Notes: a model not told the origin generated them from the letters alone. Shown: positions 42,215 to 51,125, numbered from the stretch's first letter. The stretch: DNA of 64,000 bases from JACPRL01 sp035573715 (GCA_035573715.1 DATLZZ010000010.1:124001-188000), one strand, 5' to 3'. Numbers and translations: made by a program.

Positions 42215-42229
42215 AACAGCGTCGGGCTA

Positions 42230-42538
42230 TCAGGCCTTTTCGACAAACTCGCGGATGGCGGCGGCATCCTCCGGCCCCAACTCCGTGAAGCGCACGCCCA
42301 TGAATTCCCCGGGCGTGACGTGCTGGACGACTGCCGTGGCCCGGATCTCGCGGTCGATTCCCGGCAGCATAAAGCGGAGCTGAATCGTGTCTCCCTCCGG
42401 AAGCGTATCGGCGGTCCGCACCAGCATTCCACCGACGCTGATGTTCTGAGCAAGAATGATGTGGGGACCGGCGCCGCCGTGGGCTTCGACACGGGCAACG
42501 ATGGGAACGCGCCGGCTGACTCGTTTCTCGAAAACCAT
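42230..42538 (-). CDS. PilZ-domain protein
   Basis: 102 residues from ATG 42538, with AGGAG five bases upstream. A single PilZ domain: the arginine motif KRVSRR (R-x-x-x-R) at the N-terminus and NISVGGMLV (the [D/N]-x-S-x-x-G motif), which together bind cyclic di-GMP. It ends RFTELGPEDAAAIREFVEK. Sits between the osmoprotectant operon and a second PilZ-like gene, so a c-di-GMP response at the envelope is plausible. Confidence 0.85.
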   Translation of the reverse strand: MVFEKRVSRRVPIVARVEAHGGAGPHIILAQNISVGGMLVRTADTLPEGDTIQLRFMLPGIDREIRATAVVQHVTPGEFMGVRFTELGPEDAAAIREFVEKA

Positions 42539-42570
42539 CGGACTCCTGCGACGCCTGCGGGGCGCCCGCT

Positions 42571-42885
42571 CTAGTTGCTTCCGTCCCAGAAATCGGGCGG
42601 AGGATCCATGAGAGCGATGCCGTAGCTCCACCGGCCGTCCAGAGGCTCGGCGCTGCGCCAAGCGAGGCGGCAATCGGTCTTCTTGCCGTTGCGCTGGTTG
42701 GTGACACGGACGCGCTCGTTGAGGCGGAAGTTGGCGGCCAGCGCAATCAGGGCGCCGCTCTCGTTGATGAGCAGCGTGTGGGTCTGCTCGCGGACAGGAT
42801 TCATGTCGACGTCGCGCCCTTCGATCAGCAGCGGAATTTTGGCCGGAATGCGCGGGCTGACGCGCTTGTCGTTGAACGGCTCCAT
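42571..42885 (-). CDS. second PilZ-like protein
   Basis: 104 residues. It begins MEPFNDKRVSPRIPAKIPLL with the arginine motif (RVSPR), but the second motif reads NESGALIAL, so the canonical S-x-x-G is present only loosely (ESGALI). c-di-GMP binding is therefore less certain than for the neighbour. GGGAG precedes the ATG. Likely a divergent tandem duplicate of the adjacent PilZ gene. Confidence 0.75.
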   Translation of the reverse strand: MEPFNDKRVSPRIPAKIPLLIEGRDVDMNPVREQTHTLLINESGALIALAANFRLNERVRVTNQRNGKKTDCRLAWRSAEPLDGRWSYGIALMDPPPDFWDGSN

Positions 42886-42958
42886 TCTAAAGCTCCCTTC
42901 GCCCCCAACTGGCGCGCTATCCTAGCAAACAAAGACTCCTCTGCCAAGCAGCGAGGCC

Positions 42959-44866
42959 TCAGGCCGACTGAGAGGCGCCGGCCAGGGGACGACCCAGCTT
43001 GACAGCTTCCAGGTCGGCGGCCAGCGCCCGGCCGTTCGGGTAGCGCTGGTCGGGGTTCTTGGCCATCACCTTGGAGAGGATGACGTCGACTTCCGGCGGC
43101 AGCGCCGGGTTGAGCTTGCGCGCGGGCGTGGGAGCCGTCTGCATGACCTTGTAGATAACCGAGGTCACCGTGTCGCCGGGAAACGGTTTCTCTCCGGTGA
43201 ACATGAAATAGAGCACGGCGCCGAAGCTGAAGAGGTCACTGCGAGCGTCAACCGGATCGCCGGTGAGCTGCTCCGGCGACATAAACGCAGGGGTGCCGAC
43301 AAGCTGCCCGGTCTGGGTGATTTCCGTGCCGGCCAGTTTGGCGACGCCGAAGTCGGCAATCTTGGCGCGACCGTCGGCTGTGACAAGGATGTTCGACGGC
43401 TTGATGTCGCGGTGGATGACGCCGCGGCGGTGGGCGTAGTCGAGCGCGTCGGCGACGTGGATGGCGATGTCGAGCATCTCCGGAATCGTCAGTTTCTTCC
43501 CGCCGGACATCAAGTCATCCAGCGTGGCGCCCTGAACGAACTCCATCACCAGGTAGGGCTGGCCGCTGACCTCGTCTTCCGCAACGTCGTGAATGGTGAT
43601 GATGCCGGGGTGGGACATCTGGCCGGCCGCCTGGGCCTCGCGGTAGAAGCGTTGCTTGTACTGCTTGAGCTCGTCGGGCGAAAGGTTGGCGGTGAGGATG
43701 ACCTTAATGGCGACCTCGCGGCCGAGTTGCGGGTCGCGGGCTTTGTACACCGCACCCATCGCACCGCGGCCGAGCTCTTCCACGATCTCGTAGCGGCCCA
43801 GGCGCTGGCCGGGCCCCAGGCTGATTGCGGCTGCAGCGCCCCGCGCTCCGGCAGCCGTCTGCTCTGTGACCGAGGACGGGCGCGCGTAGCGGGGCGACCA
43901 TTCGTAGATGTTGCGTCCTTGCATAGTCTGGTCGGCGAGCTGGTAGCCGGACTGGTCGGCGAGCTTGTCATGGACTTCGGCGGGCAGCCAGAGAGTGTTG
44001 GGGCGGGCCATCTTTTGCAGATGGCCGGCAAGGTCGATCACGTGCTCGACCACACGCTCCAGCGGCGCATCTTCGGGAATGGAGACCTCGCCCTCGGCGA
44101 CCCCGCACCGCACGCGGAACGGCTGCGGGAGGCGATTGGAAACGGAGTTGAATTCGTCCAGGCCGCGCAGGATGCGCTGGGCGGCGAGCACCGCGTGCTC
44201 GCGCTGCAGGAAGCAACCGCGCACTCCATCGGGTGTCCAGGCGGACTTCCAGACGTTATTCTCCTCCAGCAGCCCGCGGACATAACCCTGATAGGCCTGG
44301 AAGGAGGCGGCGATGGTGGCCTCGTCGGCGCCGGAACGCATCTGGTTGGGCTGAACCACTTCCAGAGCGAGAAACGTGCAGTGTCGGCGCGGAATCGGTG
44401 CGCGCGCGACCCCCGAGCCCGGAACCCCGGGCGCGACCACGCCCGAGTTGGTCGAGTAGGGCGACACGGGGGCGACCGGGGCGTTCGGGTTTACCGGCAC
44501 CGGAAGCGGCGGCGGCGCGGCCGCTTTCTGCGCCTTCATCATTCGCTTCTGCCACTGGAGCAGATTTGTGTCGATGGTGGACTTGACAATCCAGGTGGCG
44601 ATCAGCAGCGCCAGCGGCAGCCACTTGAGGTAGGGTTGCAGGCCGGGGAACATCCCGAAGAGTTCCTGGGCCCTGTTCATCAGCGGGTCAACGAAGCCGT
44701 GCAGCGTCACCACAATCCAGAGGGATTCGAACGCTGGGTTGTGGGGGAACTGCAGGGCGAAGATGACGCCGAACCCGAGGATGACCATCCAGAGGACGAA
44801 CTTGATCGCCAGCCGTGAGGCCTTGATTGCCGTCAAAGCGGCATCGGACGGGGCGTTGGCGGCCAC
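42959..44866 (-). CDS. membrane-anchored Ser/Thr protein kinase with a cyclase-like domain
   Basis: 635 residues if started at the GTG at 44866; an earlier GTG at 44899 has no binding site. Two N-terminal transmembrane helices (about 18-42 and 78-97) precede a Pro-rich linker. A degenerate class III nucleotide cyclase-like domain (about 165-320, CTFLALEVV to LWLPAEVHDKL) comes next, then a complete Hanks-type kinase at 360-625: GRGAMGAVYKA, VAIKV, HRDIKPSN, DFGVAKL and SPEQ. The cyclase-like part lacks the clear metal-binding Asp residues, so it is probably a sensor. The substrate is unknown. Confidence 0.88.
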   Translation of the reverse strand: MAANAPSDAALTAIKASRLAIKFVLWMVILGFGVIFALQFPHNPAFESLWIVVTLHGFVDPLMNRAQELFGMFPGLQPYLKWLPLALLIATWIVKSTIDTNLLQWQKRMMKAQKAAAPPPLPVPVNPNAPVAPVSPYSTNSGVVAPGVPGSGVARAPIPRRHCTFLALEVVQPNQMRSGADEATIAASFQAYQGYVRGLLEENNVWKSAWTPDGVRGCFLQREHAVLAAQRILRGLDEFNSVSNRLPQPFRVRCGVAEGEVSIPEDAPLERVVEHVIDLAGHLQKMARPNTLWLPAEVHDKLADQSGYQLADQTMQGRNIYEWSPRYARPSSVTEQTAAGARGAAAAISLGPGQRLGRYEIVEELGRGAMGAVYKARDPQLGREVAIKVILTANLSPDELKQYKQRFYREAQAAGQMSHPGIITIHDVAEDEVSGQPYLVMEFVQGATLDDLMSGGKKLTIPEMLDIAIHVADALDYAHRRGVIHRDIKPSNILVTADGRAKIADFGVAKLAGTEITQTGQLVGTPAFMSPEQLTGDPVDARSDLFSFGAVLYFMFTGEKPFPGDTVTSVIYKVMQTAPTPARKLNPALPPEVDVILSKVMAKNPDQRYPNGRALAADLEAVKLGRPLAGASQSA

Positions 44867-45039
44867 GAGTCCCTGGTTACTCCCTGTTCCTCCGCACACG
44901 AGCGCGGCAGGCCCGACTCCGTGTGCCGGCTCGGTGCAGCGGAGAAGAAAAAGCGCCAGTCAAAAGCGCCTTAGCATAACGATTCAAGGGCTGATTTGGC
45001 AAGCTTTGCATGGGAATTCCAGATGGCCGGGAGGCGCGC

Positions 45040-45330
45040 CTAGCGCCTTTTCTGGGACAGGCGAAGTACGTGAAGGAGAGCGGTGCGAAGCTCGCGAATC
45101 AGCCCGGCGTCGGGTTGCCCGGACAGCGCCATCGGTTGAAGCATGAGCGATTCGACGATGACTTGGCGGGAGCAGCGACCTTTGGACACCTCGATAGTGA
45201 GGGTCTGGCCGCTTGCCGGCGGCGTCAGGATGCGGTACTCCATGTCCGAGAAGCGGCCATCGTTCGCTACCAACTTCTGCACCGTGCTGTACAGGAGCTT
45301 GAGTCCCTCATTGCCGGTCGGCTCCGCCAT
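45040..45330 (-). CDS. small conserved protein, unknown
   Basis: 96 residues with no signal peptide. It is mainly alpha/beta, with SDMEYRILTPPASGQTLTIE and a C-terminal helix LIRELRTALLHVLRLSQKRR. No known domain. It starts four bases after the next upstream gene's stop, so they form a pair. Confidence 0.6.
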   Translation of the reverse strand: MAEPTGNEGLKLLYSTVQKLVANDGRFSDMEYRILTPPASGQTLTIEVSKGRCSRQVIVESLMLQPMALSGQPDAGLIRELRTALLHVLRLSQKRR

Positions 45331-45334
45331 GGCC

Positions 45335-45697
45335 TCAGTTGATCAAAGGCTGGCCGAGCTGGGGCAGGAGCTTGTTGACCGCGCCGCGGGCCATGTTGCG
45401 CGGGACGACGGCGCGGAAGCCGCCCGATTCGATGCCCATCTCCGCGGGCAGGATAAAGAATGACATGAGGCGGGTGAAAATGTTGCAGCGGATCCAGGCT
45501 TCGAGGTGGGTTTGATCGCCCTGCCTTTGGAGCTCGAGCATCATGGGGGCGACAAGAAAGCCCGTGCCCTTCTGATAGAGCCGGCGTGTGTCGTCGCCCT
45601 CCTTGCGGCGATAGCCGTTCTCGTTGGCCCACTTCTCGACGATTGCCCAGAGGTCGCCGCTATAGGGGAAGTCCAGGACGGTTCGGCTCGTTGCCAT
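45335..45697 (-). CDS. small conserved protein, unknown
   Basis: 120 residues from ATG 45697 with GGAGGAGGG seven bases upstream, which is a strong signal. The open frame extends to 45979 but that part covers the divergent gene's start region. It has a mixed fold with LQRQGDQTHLEAWIRCNIFT. No family recognised. Paired with the 96-residue gene downstream. Confidence 0.65.
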   Translation of the reverse strand: MATSRTVLDFPYSGDLWAIVEKWANENGYRRKEGDDTRRLYQKGTGFLVAPMMLELQRQGDQTHLEAWIRCNIFTRLMSFFILPAEMGIESGGFRAVVPRNMARGAVNKLLPQLGQPLIN

Positions 45698-45842
45698 GGC
45701 CAGCCCTCCTCCACGCTGGGCGAAGTGTACAACGAAGGAGGGGAAAGACAAGCAGAGTTTTTCATGAGTCGAGTCGGCGTGCTTGAGATGGGTGGGGCGA
45801 GGCAGTATGCTGGCGCGCATGCATGGAGCGGGGAGCCGAGTC

Positions 45843-47858
45843 GTGAGCGAAGGCCGGAGGGCAGCGGCCACGTTTTGGCTCGACTCGCTGCTGATTTTCT
45901 TCCTGACTTGTTGGCTGGTCTGGCCGCTGTTCCAGGCGACGTACCTGGACAAGTGGGCGTCGATTGAGAGCACATTCATCGCGGATGCGCGCTTTCTGAA
46001 CGAGAACTGGCCGCACCCGGGCTGGCAGCCGCTGTGGTACTGCGGGACGCGGTATGACTACATCTATCCTCCGGCGCTGCGCTACGGCACGGCGTTGATC
46101 GTGCGCTGGGGCGACGTGCCACCTGCGCGGGCCTACCACATCTACGTAGCTTTGCTCTATGCGCTGGGGATTGCCGGTGTGTACATCTTTGTGCGCACTG
46201 CCAGCGGTTCACGAGGATTGGCGTGGCTGGCCGCAGCCGCCTCGGCGCTGCTCTCGCCCTCGTTTCTTGTCCTGAGCGGTGTGCGCGCCGACGCGGGAGA
46301 ACTCCTCATTCCGCAGCGGCTGGGTGTGTTGGTTCGCTACGGCGAGGGGCCGCACATGTCGGCGTTGGCGCTGCTGCCGCTGGCGCTGGCGGCCTGCTGG
46401 CGGGCGGTGGAGCGGTTCCATCCAGCAGCCTTGGCGGCAGCAGGCGTCCTGAGCGCACTCGTGGTGTCACACAATTTCTACGGGGCGGTGGGATTGGCGG
46501 TCCTGTTTCCCGTTCTCGTTTTCAGTCTTTCGATTACTTCCGACGACTGGCGGCCCTGGCTGCGAGGGGCGGGCATTGCGGCGCTGGCCTACGGTCTGAC
46601 GGCGTTCTGGCTGGTTCCGTCCTACATCCGAGTGACGCTCGACAACCTACGGTATGTTTCGCGGCCAGCCAAGCTCTCCTCGATTGCTCTGTTGGTGGTG
46701 GTTGTCATTGTTTTGGTGTTGGCTGCGCGTCTTCTGGCTTCTGGCCGGCGGGAGCGCGCCTACGGCGTGTTTGCTTGTGGGGCGGCTTGTTTGATGGCAC
46801 TGCTGGTTATCGGCGGAATTCTCTATGATTTTCGCGTCGCAGGGGAGATGGGGCGGCTGGTGCCGGAGCTCGACCTCGCGATGATCTTACTGGCCGCGCT
46901 GGGTGTGCGGTGGTTGTGGTTGCGGGACGGGCAACACCGAGTGTATTGGCGTACGGCGGCGGTAATGATTGTGCTGGTGTGCTTCGCGCCGGCGCGGAAC
47001 TACGTGCGCCATCCGTGGGCGCTCTTCGTTGAAGACCCGAACTACGAGCAACGAGTTGAATACCGAATCACCAAGTGGATGCATGAGAACCTGCCGGAGT
47101 CGCGGGCGCTGGCAGCGGGCTCGGTGCGCTTCTGGTACAATGCCTGGTTCGACCTGCCGCAGGTGGGCGGTGGCTCCGACCAGGGACAGATGCATCCCTT
47201 CGTGGCCCCGGCGCAGTGGGAAATCCTGCTGGCGGAGAATCCGGAGCCGTCGGTGCAGTGGCTGCAGGCGGTGGGCGCGGACGCGGTCATCGTGAACGAC
47301 AAGTCTTCGCAGGAGGTCTATCACGACTTTGTCTTCCCGAAGAAGTTTGCCGGCGTGCTGCCGGTGCTCTACGACGACAGGCTGGGGAACGTGATTTACC
47401 GGGTGCCGCGGCGGTATCCGGGGCTGGCGCGCGTGGTCGAGACGCGGGTCGCCGCCGCGTTGCTCCCGCCGCGAGGGAATACCGACACCGAAAGGATTGC
47501 CGCCTACGCCGACCTGCTGGAGAAAGGTCCGGACTCTCCGGCGACGATGCGCTGGGTAAGCTCGGATGAGGTCCGGGTTCAGGCGAGGCTGAATGCAGGG
47601 GAGTCGGTAGTGCTGCAGGTGACCTACGACGCGGCGTGGCGGGCGTATTCAGGGAGCGAGCGGCTTGCGATTGAGAAGGACGCCATGGGGTTCATGCGGA
47701 TTGCGGCGCCGCCAGGGGAGCACGAGATCCGAGTGGTGTTCGAGACGCCGCTGGAGAACTGGATTGGGCGAGTGGTCAGCGCGCTCTCAGGGATTGTCGT
47801 CGTGGTGCTGCTGGCGTGGAGTTGGAGGCGGCAAGAGCTACCAGCAGCCGCTGCGTGA
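45843..47858 (+). CDS. large polytopic membrane protein (GT-C / YfhO-like)
   Basis: 671 residues from the GTG at 45843, chosen because GGGGAG sits seven bases upstream; ATG codons at 45783 and 45819 lack one. About ten transmembrane helices occupy residues 15-400, beginning LDSLLIFFLTCWLVWPLF, with a first extracytoplasmic loop (NENWPHPGWQPLWYCGTRYD) of the shape seen in GT-C glycosyltransferases and YfhO-like or PTPS-related membrane proteins. The C-terminal third is a soluble beta-rich domain, closing with a last helix. Acceptor and sugar unknown. Confidence 0.72.
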   Translation: MSEGRRAAATFWLDSLLIFFLTCWLVWPLFQATYLDKWASIESTFIADARFLNENWPHPGWQPLWYCGTRYDYIYPPALRYGTALIVRWGDVPPARAYHIYVALLYALGIAGVYIFVRTASGSRGLAWLAAAASALLSPSFLVLSGVRADAGELLIPQRLGVLVRYGEGPHMSALALLPLALAACWRAVERFHPAALAAAGVLSALVVSHNFYGAVGLAVLFPVLVFSLSITSDDWRPWLRGAGIAALAYGLTAFWLVPSYIRVTLDNLRYVSRPAKLSSIALLVVVVIVLVLAARLLASGRRERAYGVFACGAACLMALLVIGGILYDFRVAGEMGRLVPELDLAMILLAALGVRWLWLRDGQHRVYWRTAAVMIVLVCFAPARNYVRHPWALFVEDPNYEQRVEYRITKWMHENLPESRALAAGSVRFWYNAWFDLPQVGGGSDQGQMHPFVAPAQWEILLAENPEPSVQWLQAVGADAVIVNDKSSQEVYHDFVFPKKFAGVLPVLYDDRLGNVIYRVPRRYPGLARVVETRVAAALLPPRGNTDTERIAAYADLLEKGPDSPATMRWVSSDEVRVQARLNAGESVVLQVTYDAAWRAYSGSERLAIEKDAMGFMRIAAPPGEHEIRVVFETPLENWIGRVVSALSGIVVVVLLAWSWRRQELPAAAA

Positions 47859-48099
47859 TTAAACGTCCTCCGGTGTCAAAAGGCCCCAGGTCCCTGTCCC
47901 CCTAGTTTCTTGCGCCGGTTCCCTTCCGTAGCCCGAGGCTACTGCCTCCGGGGAAAAGGTCTACGTATTCCCTCGGGTGGGAGCCTTGTGGCTAAAAGGG
48001 TTGGGCGAACGGTGGGAACTGGGCCCGACACCTAGGACTGCCCAGGTCCTTGGGTAACGGCACGGCGCGTGCACAGCTCAGCGGTGGAGGCGACGACTT
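47859..48099 (+). other. hairpin-rich non-coding stretch before the zinc-ribbon gene
   Basis: No gene is seen. CCCGAGGC with GCCTCCGGG (47932-47952) and the longer 48030-48055 stem (ACC-AGGAC with GTCCT-GGT) are clear hairpins, and CCCAGGTCC occurs twice (near 47885 and 48042). It may be a structured leader RNA or a small RNA, but matches no class I can name (not GEMM, cobalamin or SRP). Confidence 0.4.
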
Positions 48100-48288
48100 A
48101 TGCGGTGTCCAAGCTGTGGTCGCAAGTTGAACCGCGCCGAGCAGCTCTGGCTGGCGACGCATGGCAGTCGGGAATGCCCGCACTGCTGGGGCGGGGTGCC
48201 GTTGCTGCGGCCGGATGCCCACGCTCATCCCCACGGGCGCCGCGAGCGGGCGCGGGTGCGGCGGGGCGACCGTCGGATGGCGGCCTAA
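48100..48288 (+). CDS. small zinc-ribbon protein
   Basis: 62 residues. The N-terminus has two CxxC pairs (MRCPSCGRKL and ECPHCWGG), a zinc-ribbon-like arrangement about 25 residues apart, followed by a His/Arg-rich basic tail (DAHAHPHGRRERARVRRGDR). GGAGG lies eight bases before the ATG. It could bind nucleic acid. No family recognised. Confidence 0.6.
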   Translation: MRCPSCGRKLNRAEQLWLATHGSRECPHCWGGVPLLRPDAHAHPHGRRERARVRRGDRRMAA

Positions 48289-48508
48289 ACAAATTGTCCG
48301 GCGGTTTGCGCGCCGGGGCCACCAAAGCGACAGGAAGTCCAGGGCGGTGGTTGTGGGTCTGTCCCGAACTTGCCTCAACCACCTAAGCGTCCTTCTATGT
48401 TGCAGTTAGAAGCCTGTGCCGACGGTGGTAGTGGCAACACGAGTGCTTTGGTTGGTGCTGAACCGCCCACTCTTGCGAGTGTGAACATCGGGCGGTTGAG
48501 GTACGCCG
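48289..48508 (+). other. leader with hairpins before the 64-residue gene
   Basis: No gene. GTGGTTG (48347-48353) pairs with CAACCAC (48376-48382). AACCGCCC (48461-48468) pairs with GGGCGGTT (48490-48497) and encloses a small ACTC-TTGC-GAGT hairpin; its 3' arm ends right before the GAGG ribosome binding site (48498-48501) of the next gene, a position where it could affect translation. Confidence 0.45.
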
Positions 48509-48703
48509 ATGATAACTCTAGAGTTGTCGCCGGAGAACGCCGAAGCGCTGGAGGCGCTGCTGCGTCGGGAACTGACCGACCTGAAGGTTGAAATCCACCG
48601 CACGGATTCCTGGGACTTCCGCGAGGAGCTCCGGGTTCGGCAGAGCCGACTGGCGGAGTGCCTGAAGCAGTTGGAAGAAGCCCGGGGACGGGCGGCGGCG
48701 TAA
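48509..48703 (+). CDS. small helical protein, unknown
   Basis: 64 residues, mostly one amphipathic helix (PENAEALEALLRRELTDLKV, then RVRQSRLAECLKQLEEARGR), consistent with a coiled coil. GAGG is seven bases before the ATG. It ends two bases before the upstream in-frame start region of asnA, so they may share a transcript. Function unknown. Confidence 0.65.
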   Translation: MITLELSPENAEALEALLRRELTDLKVEIHRTDSWDFREELRVRQSRLAECLKQLEEARGRAAA

Positions 48704-48749
48704 GGTGGAGGCCAAAACGCAACTGCATTCGGAAAAACGGAGGAGTGCT

Positions 48750-49913
48750 ATGAGCAAGCCGATGCTGCAGGATGTAGAGACGGAAGCGCAGAAGCGAGCC
48801 GACCTGGCGGGGCCGGGGATCGGCGATTACGACGAACTGGAGAAGCTCCTGCCGGGCGACTACCGGTCGGTGCTGACGCCGCGGGAGACACAGCAGGCTC
48901 TCTACGCGCTGAAGAACTACATCGAGGAACACCTGTGCAAAGAGCTGAACCTGATGATGGTAACCGTGCCGCTGATTGTGGACGTGGAGAGCGGCGTGAA
49001 CGATTTTCTCGACCGCGACGGGTCGCGGACCCCCATCCAATTCCACATCTCGAACGACCGGGACAAGCACCCGGTGGAGGCGCAGGTGGTGCAGGCCGCC
49101 ACCAAGTGGAAGCGGATGGCCCTGCGGCAGTTCGGGATGAAGGTGGGCGAGGGGCTGTGCACCGACATGCGCGCGGTGCGCAAGGATTACTTCCTCGACC
49201 ACGACCACAGCGCCTACGTGGACCAGTGGGACTGGGAGCTCGTCATCACCCCCGAACAGCGGAACCTGCAATTCCTGAAAGAAATCGTCAATCGCATCTG
49301 GAAGGTGATTGTAGGGGCGGAGAAGTTTGCGCAGCAGATGTTCCCGCAGCTCAAGAGCGATCGGTGGTCGAACCTGCCGGAGAAGCTGACCTTCCTGCAC
49401 GCTGAGGACATTCTGGAAATGTATCCAACGCTGCCGCGCAAGCAGCGGGAAACGATGGTGCTCCAGCAGTACCCGGCGATTTTCATCATCGGCATCGGTT
49501 GGCCGCTGAAGGACGGCTACCCGCATGAGATGCGCGCGGCGGACTACGACGACTGGGTGACGGAGACGGTGTCGGAGGACGGGCGGCCGATACACGGGCT
49601 GAACGGGGATATCCTGGTGTGGAACCCCGTAACCCGGCGGCGGCATGAGCTGAGCTCGATGGGCATTCGGGTGACCGCCGAGACGCTGCGGAAACAACTG
49701 GAGATGGCGGGGCAGCTGCACTACCTTGAGTTCCCCTACCATCAGGCGATTCTGAAGAACGAGATTCCGCTCAGTATCGGCGGCGGCATCGGGCAATCGC
49801 GCACGATGATGCTCCTGCTGCGCAAGGCCCACCTGGGCGAGGTGACGGTGTCGGTGTGGCCGAAGGTGTTGAAGGAGATGTGCGCGCGGAAAAACATCTT
49901 CGTGCTGGAGTAG
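48750..49913 (+). CDS. asnA: aspartate-ammonia ligase (asparagine synthetase A)
   Basis: 387 residues from ATG 48750, which has GGAGGAG just upstream; the frame is open from 48705. AsnA makes asparagine from aspartate, ammonia and ATP and has a class II aminoacyl-tRNA synthetase fold. Visible landmarks: MMVTVPLIVDVESGVNDFLD, QFHISNDRDKHPVEAQVVQA, HSAYVDQWDWELVI and the class II motif 3-like LSIGGGIGQSR. It is longer than the E. coli enzyme (about 330), mainly by an N-terminal extension and a middle insertion. Confidence 0.93.
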   Translation: MSKPMLQDVETEAQKRADLAGPGIGDYDELEKLLPGDYRSVLTPRETQQALYALKNYIEEHLCKELNLMMVTVPLIVDVESGVNDFLDRDGSRTPIQFHISNDRDKHPVEAQVVQAATKWKRMALRQFGMKVGEGLCTDMRAVRKDYFLDHDHSAYVDQWDWELVITPEQRNLQFLKEIVNRIWKVIVGAEKFAQQMFPQLKSDRWSNLPEKLTFLHAEDILEMYPTLPRKQRETMVLQQYPAIFIIGIGWPLKDGYPHEMRAADYDDWVTETVSEDGRPIHGLNGDILVWNPVTRRRHELSSMGIRVTAETLRKQLEMAGQLHYLEFPYHQAILKNEIPLSIGGGIGQSRTMMLLLRKAHLGEVTVSVWPKVLKEMCARKNIFVLE

Positions 49914-49920
49914 GTGAAAG

Positions 49921-49997
49921 TGGTGGGCGCGTCGTGACTCGAACACGAGACCTCTACCGTGTCAAGGTAGCGCTCTAACCAACTGAGCTACGCGCCC
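49921..49997 (-). tRNA. tRNA-Val (GAC)
   Basis: On the minus strand the acceptor GGGCGCG pairs with CGCGCCC, the D-arm GCTC...GAGC and T-arm TCGTGTTCGAGTCACGA are intact, the anticodon loop is TTGACAC with GAC at 49963-49961, and CCA is encoded at 49923-49921. It converges with asnA. Confidence 0.97.
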
Positions 49998-50054
49998 GTG
50001 GAATTAATTTTGCGCCAGGGCCGGTGGTTTGGCAAGCCCGGCGCCGATTGTGCT

Positions 50055-50082
50055 TTGCGGAGGCAAGGGAGGGAGCTACAAT
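50055..50082 (+). promoter_or_regulatory. possible promoter of serA-serC
   Basis: TTGCGG (50055-50060) and TACAAT (50077-50082) with a 16-base spacer. The leader then has a direct repeat ATAGAGGT (50093 and following) of unknown meaning. Confidence 0.4.
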
Positions 50083-50145
50083 GACCATGGCCATAGAGGT
50101 ATAGAGGTAACGTCACAAGCAGCCCTGGAGAAGAGGGGATCCCTG

Positions 50146-51117
50146 ATGAAGGTCCTGGTGGTGGACAAGTTTCCGGCCGCAGCCCTGGCGCAGATGAAGG
50201 AGCAGGGCTTCGAAGTGCTCTACAACACGGAGCTGAAAGGGGACGCACTGGCCGACGAAGTGTGCAAGAGCGGCGCCGAGGCGCTGGTGGTGCGGTCGAC
50301 GAAGGTGACCGAGGCGATGCTGGAGGGAAGCAAGCTCAAGCTGGTGATTCGCGCCGGCTCCGGTTACGACACGATTGACGTCGCGGCGGCCACGCGGCGC
50401 GGCATCTTTGTTTCGAACTGTCCCGGAAAAAATTCAGCCGCCGTGGCCGAACTGGCTTTCGGGCTACTGCTGGCGCTCGACCGGCGCATCCCCGACAACG
50501 TCATTGAACTGCGGCGCAAAAAGTGGAACAAGAAGGAATACAGCCAGGCCAAGGGAATTGCCGGACGTACCCTGGGGCTGCTGGGCCTCGGGCAGGTCGG
50601 GCAGCGGATGATCCCGCGCGCCAAGGCTTTCGGAATGAAGGTAGTGGCGTGGAGCCGGTCGCTGACGCCGGAGAGGGCGCGCGAGCTGGGCGTGGAATAC
50701 AAGAGCTCGCCGGAGGAAGTGGCGGCGGTGGCGGACGCAGTGAGCGTGCATGTGGCGTTGACGCCAGAGACGAAGGGGTTGTGCGGGGAGAAGTTCTTTG
50801 CGGCGCTGCGGCCGGGGGCGTATTTCATCAACACCTCCCGAGGCGGCGTGGTGGACTACGCGGCGCTGAAGAGAGCGGTGCAGGAAAAGGGCATCCGCGC
50901 CGGACTGGACGTGTTCGGGCACGAGCCGGCCACGGCGACGGGCGACTTCACCGACGACATCGTCGATTTGCCGGGTGTTTATGGGACGCACCACATCGGG
51001 GCGTCCACCGAGCAGGCGCAGGAAGCGATTGCGGAAGAAACAACTCGGATCTTGCAGGCGTATCGGGACAGGGGTGAAGTTCCCAATGCGGTCAATCAGC
51101 CCGCATTGGTGCGATGA
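50146..51117 (+). CDS. serA: D-3-phosphoglycerate dehydrogenase-like 2-hydroxyacid dehydrogenase
   Basis: 323 residues from ATG 50146. It has the NAD-binding LGLLGLGQVGQRM, the catalytic Arg in RAGSGYDTID, Glu-region DVFGHEPA and the active-site His in GTHHIGAST. The short form has no C-terminal ACT domain, so it is probably not feedback-inhibited by serine the way longer forms are. Placed directly before serC (nine bases), which supports the serine-pathway assignment over general D-isomer dehydrogenase. Confidence 0.88.
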   Translation: MKVLVVDKFPAAALAQMKEQGFEVLYNTELKGDALADEVCKSGAEALVVRSTKVTEAMLEGSKLKLVIRAGSGYDTIDVAAATRRGIFVSNCPGKNSAAVAELAFGLLLALDRRIPDNVIELRRKKWNKKEYSQAKGIAGRTLGLLGLGQVGQRMIPRAKAFGMKVVAWSRSLTPERARELGVEYKSSPEEVAAVADAVSVHVALTPETKGLCGEKFFAALRPGAYFINTSRGGVVDYAALKRAVQEKGIRAGLDVFGHEPATATGDFTDDIVDLPGVYGTHHIGASTEQAQEAIAEETTRILQAYRDRGEVPNAVNQPALVR

Positions 51118-51125
51118 GGTGAGCC

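Noticed and set aside
47859..48099. Cyclic-di-GMP (GEMM), cobalamin or SRP RNA
   Set aside because: Hairpins are present, but the conserved sequence boxes of these classes are not.
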